Below the pieces are notes generated by a model. It made no database searches. It was not told the DNA's origin and saw nothing but the letters and a program-made list of their open reading frames with translations. Below are positions 11,522 to 23,070 of a DNA stretch of 64,000 nt, one piece after another; positions within the stretch are counted from its first letter, which is position 1, and each line of letters opens with the position of its first letter. The translations under genes were made by a program, and so were the position numbers. This stretch comes from Coffea arabica. Taxonomy: Eukaryota; Streptophyta; Magnoliopsida; Gentianales; Rubiaceae. The DNA lies in assembly GCF_036785885.1 (NCBI RefSeq), contig NC_092326.1, positions 1,488,001 to 1,552,000 of the forward strand, in the 5' to 3' direction.

Positions 11522-12721
11522 CTAAGGTACCCAATGGATCGTACCTTCTACGTCCTCTGACGAGTCAGGAACTTGATGGTGCTCTAAAGAATATACCCGA
11601 GCCGGTACCTTCAATCCAGTCCCTTCCTTTTCCGACTGTCCAGGGTTAGTCTTAGTTGGTTGCGGAGTCCCTTTTCCTTTTCGCAATCGAACTGGGCAGT
11701 CAACAATCCGATGATCGGTACTTCCGCAGTGCAGACATTTTCTTTCTTTCTTCCAATAATTTGCCTCCGTATGATTTGGTCCTCTGCAATATCCACAGGG
11801 ACCACGAGTAGCAGAGACCGGTCCCCCCTGAGAGACATCACGTGACACCCCTGGTTGTCGTACTCCCCCGTTTCCCTTTCCAATCTTAGGGGGCGTACTT
11901 GTACCTTCTTGCTCAGAGCTACTCCCAGGAAAGCCCCTTTTCTTGGCTTGGAAGTTTTTCACCTGCAGCCTAGCATTCTCTACTCGTTACGCCTTCTCTA
12001 CGGCATCGCTGAAGGCGTTAATTTGGTCTACGGCTAGATCTTTCTGGATCTCCACGTTTAGACCCTGGACGAATCGCCGTATTTTTCGTTGCTCGGTCAC
12101 GATGAGTTCGGGCACGAATTTGGATAGCCGAGTGAATTGGCTCTCGTACTCGGCCACTGTCTGGGTCCCTTGACGAAGCCGGATAAATTCATCCTCCTTT
12201 TATTCCTGAACTAGAGGAGGGAAGAATTTAGCATTGAACTCCCGCATAAAGTTCACCCAAATCTTGGGCATTTGCTCTTGGTCCCACTTTTGTCGTATTA
12301 CGTTCCACCAGGAACGGGCCGCCTCTTCCAGTTAGAAAACAGCAAAAGTCACCTGCCGTTCCTCCGTGTAGTGCAGGGCAGCAAAGATATCCACCATTTT
12401 CTCTAGCCACCTTTCGACTACATCTGGATCAGGTCCCCCAATAAACTTTGGTGGGGCAAACTTCTGGAACCTCTCGAGGGCCCGGTCCTCGCTCTCCACG
12501 TGATTACCAGGGTTCCCAGGGTTGGGGTTAGGGTTGTGACCCTGTTGGTGCACCACTTGAGCTGGCAAATCAGTCATTTGCTGAATGGCAGCAGCTATTT
12601 GGACGTTGGGATCAACCCTAGGTTCAGGGTTTGGTCCGGACGAGGTTTCCCCAGTGCCCCTTTCAGACGTGGGTTGCCTAATTCCACGCCCACGGCCTCG
12701 TCCACTACGAGTGCCCTCCAT
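11522..12721 (-). pseudogene. Broken gag of element I (Ty3/gypsy)
   Basis: Gag is the capsid/nucleocapsid protein of LTR retrotransposons. Reading from the ATG at 12721 on the minus strand, one frame gives a basic R-G-R-G-R-G start and F-A-P-P-K-F-I-G-G-P-D-P, then a retrotransposon gag domain with R-S-W-W-N-V-I-R and F-M-R-E-F-N-A-K-F-F-P-P. A zinc-knuckle region follows: C-G-Y-C-x4-H-x5-W, where the last Cys has become Trp, then an intact C-L-H-C-x4-H-x4-C. Three in-frame TAA stops interrupt it (near 12332, 12198 and 11987), all at places where the frame otherwise continues well. The final stop is at 11522; no protease or pol follows. The gene is dead. Confidence 0.9.
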
Positions 12722-13376
12722 TGATCTAAATCAATCTAGGGTCGAGGTGCAAGGATAATGTTAAAGATAATTATAGGCATAAGCAAATAACAAGAGGTAC
12801 ACACAGATCAAAAGTATAAATACACACAACTGTACCGAACTAGTCACACAGTAGCGGTCAATTAGATACAAATATGAGAGATTCATGAAAGTAGCGGGGT
12901 CATCCAAAAGTACTACAGACAGACTGGTCACAAGTACAAAAATAACTAACGAAAAGCTTTTCCCCCTCTAGGGCTCCGTCCATAGTCTACGAGAACAGCA
13001 CCATTTATATCTTAATCAAGATTGATCACGCTTAACCACCCCTGAACAAACCACACAAAGTTCTATAGAATCGCATTTCTAGTTCGCTTAAGTCTTTTCT
13101 AACCTAGGCTCTCATCTCTTTCGTATCTGGGCGCAAGAATTCCATCTAAGATAATTCACAACTCGAGCCGGCCGGTCCCAAGTGTAAATCATCCATATTT
13201 TAGATTCCTACCCGACATACATATCTATCTTCCTCAAGTTCCATGATAAAGATTTTTACACTTATAACATGCCCGGTTCATAACTTATGCTCAAACGAGC
13301 ACTTAGACATATTCATGAAATCAGGACCATAACACCACTTGGCCCAAGTTCACTCCGCGCAGAGACCACGCGAAGT

Positions 13377-13389
13377 GGCTCTGATACCA
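13377..13389 (-). other. Primer-binding site of element I
   Basis: On the minus strand it reads TGGTATCAGAGCC, complementary to the 3' end of initiator tRNA-Met as in most plant LTR elements. It lies 2 bp inside the 5' LTR boundary at 13392, which fixes the element's orientation. Confidence 0.85.
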
Positions 13390-13391
13390 CC

Positions 13392-16300
13392 TGTGACAGC
13401 CCCACCTAACCCTTAGGCGAACCAAAGGATTCGGCGGACCGCCTGCCCAGCTCTTACCAGGACTATGGAGTCGATTCACACAAACCCAACATAGTACGCG
13501 CGGAAACTACTAAGGTGAGAACATGCCTACCAGGCCATAAAATTAGTCTTAATGGAATACATTTAATAGACAAGGTTAAATACTTATACATATATTTACA
13601 TTGAAGTCTTGAACAAATTAACATACAGTGCGATCCGAGGTACTCTTACTACATAAAATACAATTAGGGTTTCGTTTTCAAAAGAGTTTAACAACATGAC
13701 ACATATACTAGCTTGACTCTTTTCTTCCAAAATCGTGATTTCCAAGTTTGTCCCCTGTAAGGAAAACAAAAAGCAACAGAAAGGGGTGAGCTTACGCTCA
13801 ATGAGGTACCAAACATATAGGGGTAAAATCATGGCCTTTCACGTTTAATCAATCAGATACATATACCAGATATAAAGGAAAGCATTTGGACACAGTGATT
13901 CAAAGGGAAATGATACAAATGGCTCTCAGGAGTCAGATTTCCATTTGTAGTACTTGATCCGAACCCGTTGACTCTCCGTCAACGTAAATAGACCCAACAT
14001 ATCCGTAGACCCCATTTTACACCAATTTCCGTCCACCAAACATACCCCTACCGGGCCCGAACTCCATTCAGAAATAGTAATAGTAATATTCGAGTATACC
14101 GGAATCAAGAGTCTCAATAGCCAAAGATCCCAAAACAGACTACCGTGGTTCATTATCTAATCGACCAGGCCCTTGTCGGCCCGACTTGAGTAACTAGCCA
14201 CAGGTGTTGAGCTCAGAGGTCACAGAAAGGTCGTTGGATACCAGCCTCCAAACGACATCCGAACAGATTCAGATACAGTTAACAGATTATACACAGTAAA
14301 TAGGCATATGGACAGACAAGAGAATGAGTGTGTTAAAGTTCATCCTCGTCTCAAACAGAATAAACAGATAGTGCAGTCATTTAAATCGCAGATTGCAGAG
14401 GCAGAAACCAGGTTAAACAGCAAATGAGGGGGTACACTCACCGGTTCAAGTACAGATACTTCAAAAGTTTTCACTTCAAACTGGCTTTAATCGCCAAGAA
14501 ACCCTAAAATCATCAACGTAAAACAATTGAAGGTTTCACATTCAAAATCGAGTAAACGGAATGTACAAGTGAGGCTCGACTACATGTCGTACGTCTTTCC
14601 AGGTTAAGTACTAGTACAAAAGAATAAAATATGACTTTTGAGCAAAAGATAACAGTTGGTCCTAGGGTTACAAACAACCCCAAAACCCTTCATTTGTACT
14701 AAGATCAACTCAATTGAAGGAATTGCGTAGTCCTAAAATTTTGGGCAGCATGCCCTTTGTATTTACCTATTTTCCCAACCACTTATGGCTTCATTATTTC
14801 CCTCAATCAATCCCAAAGTCATACGCAATATAAATTCATCACAACAGCCGTTCAATAGGCTCAAAGTCATTCAAGTACAAGATTTAGCTAGGAAAATGAC
14901 CGGAAATGAGCTTTAAGCTAGGAAACCAAAAAGGCAGATTCACCGCTACTTAGCCTATCGGACCTAACCGAAACTACGCTTATTGGATTGAAGCACAAGT
15001 TATACCATTTCGAAACTAAGACAGAGGGTTATAACTTTGATGAAGACCACTTAGTCTAGTTCTCATCCTAACTAGGTCAAAGGTACCAAAACAACTCCAG
15101 ATTTTCCAGTTCAAAGCTCACTGTGAAATTCCACTAGCAGTCCTGATTCATTCAAGCATATCTCAGCACACACAACTCCGATTCAGGTAATATAAAGCCA
15201 TTTGAAAGCTAAGATACAAGGCTATAATTCTTAAGAAGACATCGATAACCAAATCAGTAGTATTCCCGGTCAAACTAACCAATTACAGAAGCTGATTATC
15301 AGTTTCGGACAGAAATAGGGAAGCAAGGGTATTTCGGTTTTTTCACAGGCTACATTGCTCTGATTTGGCTGAAATTTTGCAGGAAACTAGAAAATATTAT
15401 TCTCTACAACTTTTATGTTTTGTGCTAAGCCTAATTCGGCCTCTAACATCAATAACTGGAACCGGGCAGAACTGAAGTTTGAATTTTTAGAAATCTGAAA
15501 TTTGGGCTATTAGTGCATACCACTACTTTTCTTGCTTCATCCTTTCATTGTTTTCCTCTTAACCAACATACCAAGTGTTAACTCTATCTAAAACCATGAA
15601 TCAAAACTTTAACAATTAATCAAACACATGGTAGGCCACTTAACCAACCCAACTACCACTTCACTAATTCAAGAGATTTAGCCATAGGAAGCATCCATAC
15701 AACTTCTAGTTTACCCTCAAACCTTTAAATACTTAATATAACACCATAAAAGCAAGGATTAAAGATCACATACCTCTCTTACAAGTTGATTAAGTCACCC
15801 AAAACAACCACCAACCAAAAGCTTCAAGGCTTGAAGATCACACACTAGAGTTGGATGGATTTCACTCACTAACTCACTCCTTCACTTTTGATTTTTTTCC
15901 CTAAGATTAAACTAAGAGTAAAGAGCAAGAAAATGGAGTTTCTTCTTCTCCTTTGCTGCTCCAAGATGGCCGGCCAGCTTATGAAGGAAATGGAGCAAAA
16001 AAAAATAGTTTTAATTCATCAAATTCTTTGGTTAAATAAGTTACATGGTTGGTGTCTTGCCACTTGGCACCATCTTTGCCATTCTCTCACTAATCTTTGC
16101 CAAATCATATTCCTATCCTCCAATTCTTTCCCTTATCTTACTAACACCTAGTAAATTAATTCCTGTATACAAAACTTAACCTAATTGGCCGAATTTTATC
16201 GAACTTACCACACTAGTGGGTCCCAAATCCGATATACACTCTTAAAATCTTATAAACTAACTTATACTCGGAAAAAATGATTCCAAAACCATCTTTACTC

Positions 16301-16402
16301 TTTAAAATTATTTTCACAATTTTTCGAATAAATAAAATGTTGAAAAGCGTGCAATTAAAAGAAAATAGAACCTAGCAATTAAGAAAATTATGGGTTCTCA
16401 CA
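13392..16402 (-). repeat. 5' LTR of element I
   Basis: On the plus strand it starts TGTGACAGCCCC and ends GGGTTCTCACA. It shares its outer ~100 bp and many internal blocks (for example the GGCCCGA-rich stretch near 14050-14190) with the LTRs at 23071-25936 and 28815-31681. Small ORFs within are taken as chance. Confidence 0.9.
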
Positions 16403-17567
16403 CTACTTCCTGAAATAAATGCAAAATACTAAAAGTGAGTAGAATCCAGCAATTAATCCATATAGAGTCAGGTAATAGGAGAAATTAATAATAAAATAAA
16501 TAATAAAATTGCACCCTATCAAACAATCTAATATGTTTCATGCAAGAAGAGTAAAGGCATGAAGAAGGAATTATCTCCTGTCTTGCGGCCTCGGGACGAA
16601 GACGAATAATAGAAGAATCTCCCTAATCTAAACAATGACTAGTCCCTAGCTCGTTGGTTTTTCCACCGAATAAGGAAAACAAAGAGATAAGGCAACTACT
16701 GAAGTTTCCTTCTTACTTGTTTCCTAATGCTAGTAAACTACTATTCACGAAAGGAAAGGCATTGGGTTAGCACATCTTGGAGCCGGATTTGCAAGGATTC
16801 CCAAGGTTTCACACGTGCACGGCATTTTCTCAAGAAAATCACCCTTTTAGTACTTTTCCGCTTCACTTCCTGTAATTAGATCCAAATGCCAAATATAAGT
16901 ATATTTCAACAATTAAAACAATATTTGGCAAGGACAAAGAGGAAAATTAACCATAAAATTAATAACAAATTATGACCTATCAGAAGAAACTCTCATTAGA
17001 AAATCTTAAGAAATATTTTATTCACATAAATGAAAAGAAACTATAGAGAGAGCTCCTCACATGGAGAGAGATTAGAAAAATCTGATGTCTCTCTCATGAG
17101 AGAGTTGAATGAGAGTTTTACTTAGAGAGCTTTTTTCTAAAGAGAAGAAAGATAGAAAAAGGATGGCCTAAGATATTTTAGGATGGCCTAAGGATGAAAA
17201 TGTTACTGATATTATAAAAGATGAAGTTGAACAATAAAAAATCACCAATTCACTGTGACAAATGGTTACAATGAGCTCAAATTTATTGAAATATCTTGAT
17301 TCACTGTGCAATTTGAAAATAAACAAATCAGTTATGATTTTAAGTTCATTATAATATACATCTAAATTTATACTTACACTTAGGTATGCTAAGTTCTCCT
17401 TATAGTTTATTTGCATGTTAATCAATCCAATAACACTGCAAAACATGAAACTAACAGTGAAGTTTGTGCGCAAAATTTACTTTTCTTTTCTGTTGTTATG
17501 ATACAAAACCGATAATTATGCTAGTTACCTTTATATTCATTCAAATGTTCTTGGTTCTGCTGCATAG
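16403..17567. other. Flank and presumed intron 2 remnant, no gene seen
   Basis: AT-rich sequence between element I and the exon 3 pseudogene. By position it would be intron 2 of dioxygenase copy 2, but I see no clear similarity to intron 2 of the intact gene. An AGAGAG-rich patch lies at 17040-17130. Confidence 0.4.
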
Positions 17568-17892
17568 GGAAAGTCTTCAAGAGTACTCTATACAGCTCAA
17601 AAGTCTTGCCTTGAAGATTCTCAACCTAATAGCAAAAGCATTAGGAATGAAGCATGAAGAAATTGAAGTGCTTTTAGAAGAAGGGTTGCAATCCATGAGG
17701 CTCACTTACTAGCCTCCATGTCCTCAACCTGAGCTGGTCACAGGCCTCTGCCATCATTCTGATCCTGTTAGCCTCACCATTTTACTTCAAATCAACGATG
17801 TACAAGGTCTCCAAATCAAGAAAAATGAAGCTTGGGTTCCTGTTATTCCACTTCCTGATGCTTTTATAGTCAACGTTGGTGATATCCTAGAG
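17568..17892 (+). pseudogene. Exon 3 of a 2OGD paralogue with premature stop
   Basis: Exactly 325 bp, the same length and phase as exon 3 of the intact gene (57217-57541). It encodes R-E-S-L-Q-E-Y-S, then A-L-G-M-K, S-M-R-L-T-Y, a TAG at 17710-17712, then [13 protein letters not shown] and I-V-N-V-G-D-I-L-E. The stop replaces the second Tyr of the conserved N-Y-Y-P-P-C motif. The iron ligands H-x-D are retained after the stop. The acceptor AG is intact; the donor is GC rather than GT. No exon 4 is near. This is a relic of tandem copy 2, disrupted by large insertions. Confidence 0.9.
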
Positions 17893-19031
17893 GCAAGTAT
17901 TCGCATAAATATAAGGCTTTATTGTGAATTGCCCCATTAACAAGTACATGCTTTTCAATTTGCTCCATCGTTGCTAAGGGTCAGTCACACTCTGCTCTGC
18001 TAAACTTTGGGGGTAGGCACACTTTTGACTTTACTATTACGAGCCTTAAAATCGTATGCTTGGCGCCTTGAAAACTAGTCAAAGATATAAATATTAATGT
18101 CATAAGGAAAAAAGTGAGTATAAGGATGTTAATGCCCTTTAATTTCTGAAATGATTAATAATTTATCATTATTGCCATTTTGTTGCTAAAAAATTTATAT
18201 CTTCTCTATAGTATCTAATATACAAAAAATCAAATTAATAAAACCAAAAAAAAAGCTTTTTCAATTTAATATCCTTAAAGTCTTTTCAAATTCATGTTGA
18301 ATTAATGTTCTTTTATCTTATCCATTGTTTTCAATTTATTGAACTTTAAATCTAATAGTAATAATAAATAATGTAGTAATAAAAAAATAATATGGTAATA
18401 ACAATAAATAAAGTTGGCAAAATTTTGAAATCATGCTATAATATTAAGCTTGTTACTACTTAACAGCGTAATATTTTATTCTCTTAGTTTATGTAAATTG
18501 TTAGAAGAATATTTTTGTTATATTTTGTTTGTCAGATTAGTCAACTATGAATTACTTAACTAAATTTTTAATAAGGACTAATATATATTACATCTAGACT
18601 TAGAGGAGATTAAATAAAAAAAAATCACTTTCTTCACCAGGAAAAGGGCATTAATAGTAAACTATATATAATTTCATCAACAAAAGAGCAATATTGTTAT
18701 AACACTCAATTTTCTTGACAAAGTTAAGATTTCAAACATTGACAAAGGTAAGATTTCAAATATTCACTAGATTTCTGGTGGTGTGAGGTGCATATTTTTA
18801 AGGTTTAAGGTGGTAAAGTATGAGTACCTCCAAATCCAAAGCTCAGGGGAACAAAATGGTGAATAAGCTTTGTTTTGATTGGATCTGTGCTCTCCCTAGA
18901 CTTCCAATATTTACATTTTGTTTCCAACATTTACCTAATGTGCCACAACACTCCTATAAAAGCCCAAATTGTCATGTGGAATGCACTTACTCTCCGACTA
19001 CAATTAGCTTACGTACCAAATTTTTAGTAAC
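17893..19031. other. AT-rich stretch, no gene seen
   Basis: Non-coding sequence between the exon 3 relic and the gypsy remnant. An ORF at 18820-19035 shows no family resemblance and lies in low-complexity surroundings. Confidence 0.4.
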
Positions 19032-19438
19032 TTAGTCATCAGAATCTTTTGCTAAGCTGTGACTGATAAAGCTATCAGAACTTCCAGTGTCCACCAATAC
19101 GTTCACTACTACACTTCTCATAACCTGTTGTAGAGTAATGGTCTTTCTTTTGAGCCCAGAAGACAAAGTATGAAATGACATGTCTACCACAACCCCAATA
19201 TTACTGGTGGTTACCTCATCTTGGTTCCCTTGGACATCTGCAAACTCAATTTCCTCCTCTTCGTCTTCTGCCATCAGATGTTGCTGCTTCATTTTACTTT
19301 GATGTCCTGCTCCAAATTTGTTGGCACCACTTGAAACAAAAATTATTATTCCTCTGGTATTGGATGGTGAAATTTTCTATATGATGTTAGGACTAGAATC
19401 CTGATTAGCAGAAGCTCCTTTTTCAACTCGACAATGAG
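19032..19438 (-). pseudogene. Ty3/gypsy gag-protease remnant, downstream half
   Basis: On the minus strand the translation shows K-F-G-A-G-H-Q as a degraded end of a gag zinc-knuckle region, an acidic E-D-E-E-E-E-I-E-F, and then V-N-V-L-V-D-T-G-S-S-D-S-F-I, the D-T-G active site of a retroviral-type aspartic protease. It continues the gag fragment at 33503-34413; the two halves are separated by CACTA-1 with its GAG target duplication. No reverse transcriptase or integrase follows to the left, so the remnant is truncated. Confidence 0.8.
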
Positions 19439-20479
19439 CACTACAAGAAATTTGGTCATTAGTAACAACATTTCTCAGTGATGAAAAAAAATCGTCACAG
19501 AAGGGGTCATTTAACCACAATACGGCAAGTTGTCACAATTGAGTCAAGGAAGCCAACACATCAGTGACGACCTTGCATTGTTGTCACAATTCGATTCCCG
19601 CCAGGAGTCACGGAGAGAGCGGGAACTGCAATAGTGACAACTTTCTAAAAGTCGTCAGTATTAATAGCACTTTCTTTGACAACTTTGCTATTGTTGTCAC
19701 TGATAACATTATATAGCCGTTAGTGACAACCTAGTCTTATCACCGTTTGATTTAAAATATTTATTGCTTTTTGCAACTATTAATCCTAATTTTTTGTAAT
19801 CATTATGTGTTCTCTAATGATTTTTAACTGTTGTATACTTATGAGCCTCCTTATTAGTTTAATTTTCTTGTATATGTAATAACTTCATTAGAATAAAAAA
19901 TAATTAAAAAATGAAAAATTCATTAGTGTAAATAAACTTGTGACTACTTAACCTAGAATGATTATTAGTTAATTTGATATGAATAAATAAGAGTTTTCAA
20001 ATTGAACCGATTATCGAAGTGGATAAATCCTAAACTCCATAGTTAATTAACTAATACACTTTATGTATTAGTTGAATTGTGCATTTTTTTCTTATTTGAA
20101 GATAATGGATTAATAGTGAAGTTTTATAAATAGTAGTTATAATTGATATAAAGTTTTAGCACCTATAAGAACTATTTAAATTTTATGCTTTTCCATTTAT
20201 ATGAATTTAAAAAGTTTTGCCACTCATACTAAAATTTTTAAAATTGTGACACAAAAATAATGAATAAAAATGAAATCTATATTTCAAATACAATTATAAA
20301 AGACAAAATTGCACCAATTTTTCTTGTGTAAAAAGGGCGGAATTATGATGTCCAAATCTAGTTAAAATTCAAGACAAAAACAAAGTGGCGCAATTTTAAA
20401 ATTCAAGGCAAAAAAAAAGAGGCGCAAATTTGTCCAAGTCTCTTGTACTACGTAGATGCAAAACAATAACTTTCTCTAA

Positions 20480-20809
20480 GTGTTGAACTCTCTCTCAGAC
20501 TCTCACAAATCACCTCACTTTTACTTAGCCCGTCAGCCCACACTCACCTCTCCCTCCACGGCTCCACCTTCACTTCCACTTCCATTTTCACCTCCACCTC
20601 CACCTCTACCACACTCTCAATCTCTTCGACAATTGAAGACCAGTGAAGGACCGTGGGTCTTTGGCATTGAAGACCAAGTAATTCTCCAAGTTTCTGCAGC
20701 AAAGGTTAGTTCTTTCCCTCTCTTCTTTGTCTCTAAGATAGTTTGCAAATATTTTGGCCCTACGCTTGTTTTTCTTTTTTCTGAAAATTTCTACCTGCAT
20801 TCTTGTTGA
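20480..20809 (+). other. Possible transposon leader/first exon in CACTA-1
   Basis: An ORF with a Pro/Ser-rich low-complexity N-terminus (T-S-P-S-T-A-P-P-S-L-P-L-P) overlies a CT-rich stretch that resembles a plant 5' leader. A plausible donor (AAAG|GTTAGT) lies near 20704. I cannot assign a family. It may be the leader of a chimeric transcript reading into the VPS8-like fragment. Confidence 0.25.
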
Positions 20810-21198
20810 ACCTGTATTGAGGGTGTAATTTTATGGTTATTTACATGATTAAACTTTTCATCCCTTGAAATTTTATTGCCCTAAATTTTAACTTAGGGAA
20901 AATTTTTTGCCTAGTTATCGTGAATCCCCTAGATTAATTGTATCCTCTGCTTTTTGGCCCACTTGGGAAGGACTTGCAGCTTCCCAACAATTTTGTACAA
21001 AATCAGCTACGGCTGGACTTGGTAGGGGGAGAATTGAATAATAATGACCAAATTAGATGAGGCAATTAGACAAGCTTTAGATGAGGCATAATAGCATACT
21101 CATTTACCTCAAAATATTTATTGCTTTATTCTTATTTAGAAAATTGTAGGTTTTAAAATCTTTCTGTTGTATGTCTTGATCCCACAAAAAAGTTGCAG

Positions 21199-22062
21199 GG
21201 GAAGGGGTTGGTTGCTGCCAATCCTATTGCTATGTTGTTATGCCAAGATTGGCTAACGGTTAGTTGACGAGTTAAAGAAATTAGTAGATGTTCTGTCTCT
21301 TATCTTTGAAGCAAGCTACTTCCAAAAGGGTGGTTCTACTAGCAGTGACGATTGTAGTTCATTGGAGACTTGGCCTTCAAAGAAAGATGCAGGTCACATA
21401 ATTGAGTTTATTACTTATTATGTTGCCTGTGAAAGAGCAAAGGTCTCTAGATATATTTTAAGTCAAAATTTGGAGTATTTGACATCAGAAATTAGCTTTT
21501 CACCTAGTGTCTCTAGGCAGAATATTGAGATCCACAAAAGAAGAGAGAAGCAATTGCTTACACTTTTAGAGGTTGTACCTGACACAGATTGGGATGCTCC
21601 TTACCTGTTGCATTTGTGTGAAAGATGTCAGTTTCATCAGGTATTTCACATGCTGACGAAAATAATATCCATTGTTAGGCAAATCCATGGATATCGAATA
21701 AGTCGATTGTAATGTTTTTATGACCTTGTTCAGGTCTGCGGCTTAATTCATTCAAACAGATGTCAGTACATTGCTGCATTGGATAGTTATATAAAAGCTG
21801 TAGATGAATCCATTCATGCCTTTTCTTTTATCCATGATATGTTGCAGCGACTGAGTGAGACTGATTCAGAAGCCTTCCAAGCAACAGTCTTTTCAAGGAT
21901 TGGTGATCTGGTCAAATTAGACAGGTAATTTTGCGCAAACTCTGATGGTAATTTCTCAGTTACACTCTCACCCAGAGAGCCTTTTTCTTTATTTGAAGAC
22001 ACTTGTTGAAGTTCACACAACTGGAAATCTCAAATTTTCTTGCTTAAGAAAAGATGGAATAT
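21199..22062 (+). pseudogene. Captured fragment of a VPS8-like gene inside CACTA-1
   Basis: VPS8 is a subunit of the CORVET endosomal tethering complex. Exon a (about 21199-21640) encodes L-V-D-E-L-K-K-L, F-E-A-S-Y-F-Q-K, T-W-P-S-K-K-D-A-G-H-I, L-E-Y-L-T-S-E-I, R-R-E-K-Q-L-L and L-L-H-L-C-E-R-C-Q-F-H-Q. After an intron with GT/AG borders, exon b (21734-21924) encodes V-C-G-L-I-H-S, A-L-D-S-Y-I-K-A-V-D-E and A-F-S-F-I-H. A third piece (about 21955-22062) encodes H-P-E-S-L-F-L-Y-L-K-T and K-F-S-C-L-R-K-D. These match my memory of the central region of plant VPS8 in order. The upstream end of exon a has frame breaks, and the rest of the roughly 1,900-residue protein is absent. Retained introns mean genomic DNA, not cDNA, was captured. 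Identification is from memory of the family. Confidence 0.75.
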
Positions 22063-22584
22063 CAGAAATTTTCTTGTCCATCACAGTCTTTCCAAAGTTT
22101 CTGTAGCATATTTTGTATTTACTGGGGAGGGGCAGCTTTATTCATTTATGGTCCTCATATCAGAAATGACTACCCTAGAAATCAACATGAGATGGCATCT
22201 TGATATTTCTGGATTGAAGAGGTCCAATGTCTATCTAATTAACGGTGTCTTTATTTTTTGTGGCTGGCTGATGGCAAGGATTTTGTTGTTTGTTTGCATG
22301 TTTCACCATGTTTACATTCACGATAGTCAGGTCATCCAGATGCATTCAGTTGGTTATTTTCTAGTATTTGTTGTGCCTTGCGCTCTTTCTATCATGAATT
22401 TGATGTGGTTTGGTAAAATTATCAAGGGGCTCATAAAAATGTTAGCAAAGAAGCAGTGAGGAACAGTAATGCTCTGATTTCTTCTATTACCACAGTCAAA
22501 TTTTTCCCTCGCGTTCCTACTTGTACAAATCTATAGGAGAATGCCCACAGAAAATAGAGAAAGATTAGTTCAACTTTTGTATGT

Positions 22585-22775
22585 GATCCGTGCAATTCAA
22601 CTTTGGTTACTTAAGTATGGTGAAGTAGTTTAGACATATGTTATGCCATTGTGGATGGGTAATTCCTGTGCTTTTTGGTTCCAATTATCATCTATGTTCT
22701 TACCTTAATTATCTTTTATTTCTCCATGCAATTCAGTTTTGGTTACTTAAGTATGGCAAAGTAGTTTATACTTAG
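22585..22775 (+). repeat. Short local duplication in CACTA-1
   Basis: The phrase TGCAATTCA-(A/G)-(C/T)TTTGGTTACTTAAGTATGG occurs near 22592 and again near 22728, followed in both by AAGTAGTTTA. The period is about 140 bp. Confidence 0.6.
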
Positions 22776-23070
22776 GAGTAGTTTGTGATTTGAAGTGTAA
22801 TTTGAAATGGTTTTCAGAGTATTCTACCTTAGGGCATAAAATAGGATATGGTGAAGAGGACAGGGTGCTTGTTTTTCTTTCTTGAAAAATAAATGTACCT
22901 GATAAATCAATAGCCTATCTGATGCCACTGGCTATGAGGTAATTTTTTTCTCAACAAACATAGTATTTTTCATAGTTATGTTCAGCTTATTATTTACTTG
23001 AATTGATGACGAGTATTTACTTTGTTAGATTTGAAGCAATACTGAATTCTTGAAGCTAGGAGGGAGTGTT

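Larger units (their letters stand above)
9800..16402 (-). mobile_element. Ty3/gypsy LTR retrotransposon, deleted (element I)
   Basis: A minus-strand element. The complete 5' LTR is on the right (13392-16402, about 3.0 kb) and a truncated 3' LTR on the left (9800-11459), matching 14747-16402. The internal region (11460-13391) holds only a broken gag. The primer-binding site lies at 13377-13389, and a polypurine tract on the minus strand sits just right of 11460. The phrase reading TTTCGAGGACGAAATTTC on the minus strand before the tract is typical of plant Ty3/gypsy elements. All of pol is missing. LTR ends (TGTGAGAACCC...GGGGCTGTCACA) and the leader match the LARD at 23071-31681, so both belong to one family. 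The left LTR lacks about 1.35 kb and no target-site duplication can be seen. Confidence 0.9.

Noticed and set aside
11660..12724. Plus-strand ORFs over the gag region
   Set aside because: Antisense shadows; the minus-strand frame carries the gag domain and zinc knuckles.
20480..20809. Pro/Ser-rich ORF as a complete host gene
   Set aside because: The composition reflects a CT-rich leader-like stretch and a splice donor interrupts it. It is kept only as a possible transposon leader with low confidence.
22040..22459. 139-codon ORF with hydrophobic segments after the VPS8-like fragment
   Set aside because: The VPS8-like reading frame ends within it in another frame. The rest looks like intron, with T-rich sequence giving Phe/Leu/Val by composition; not supported as a membrane protein.
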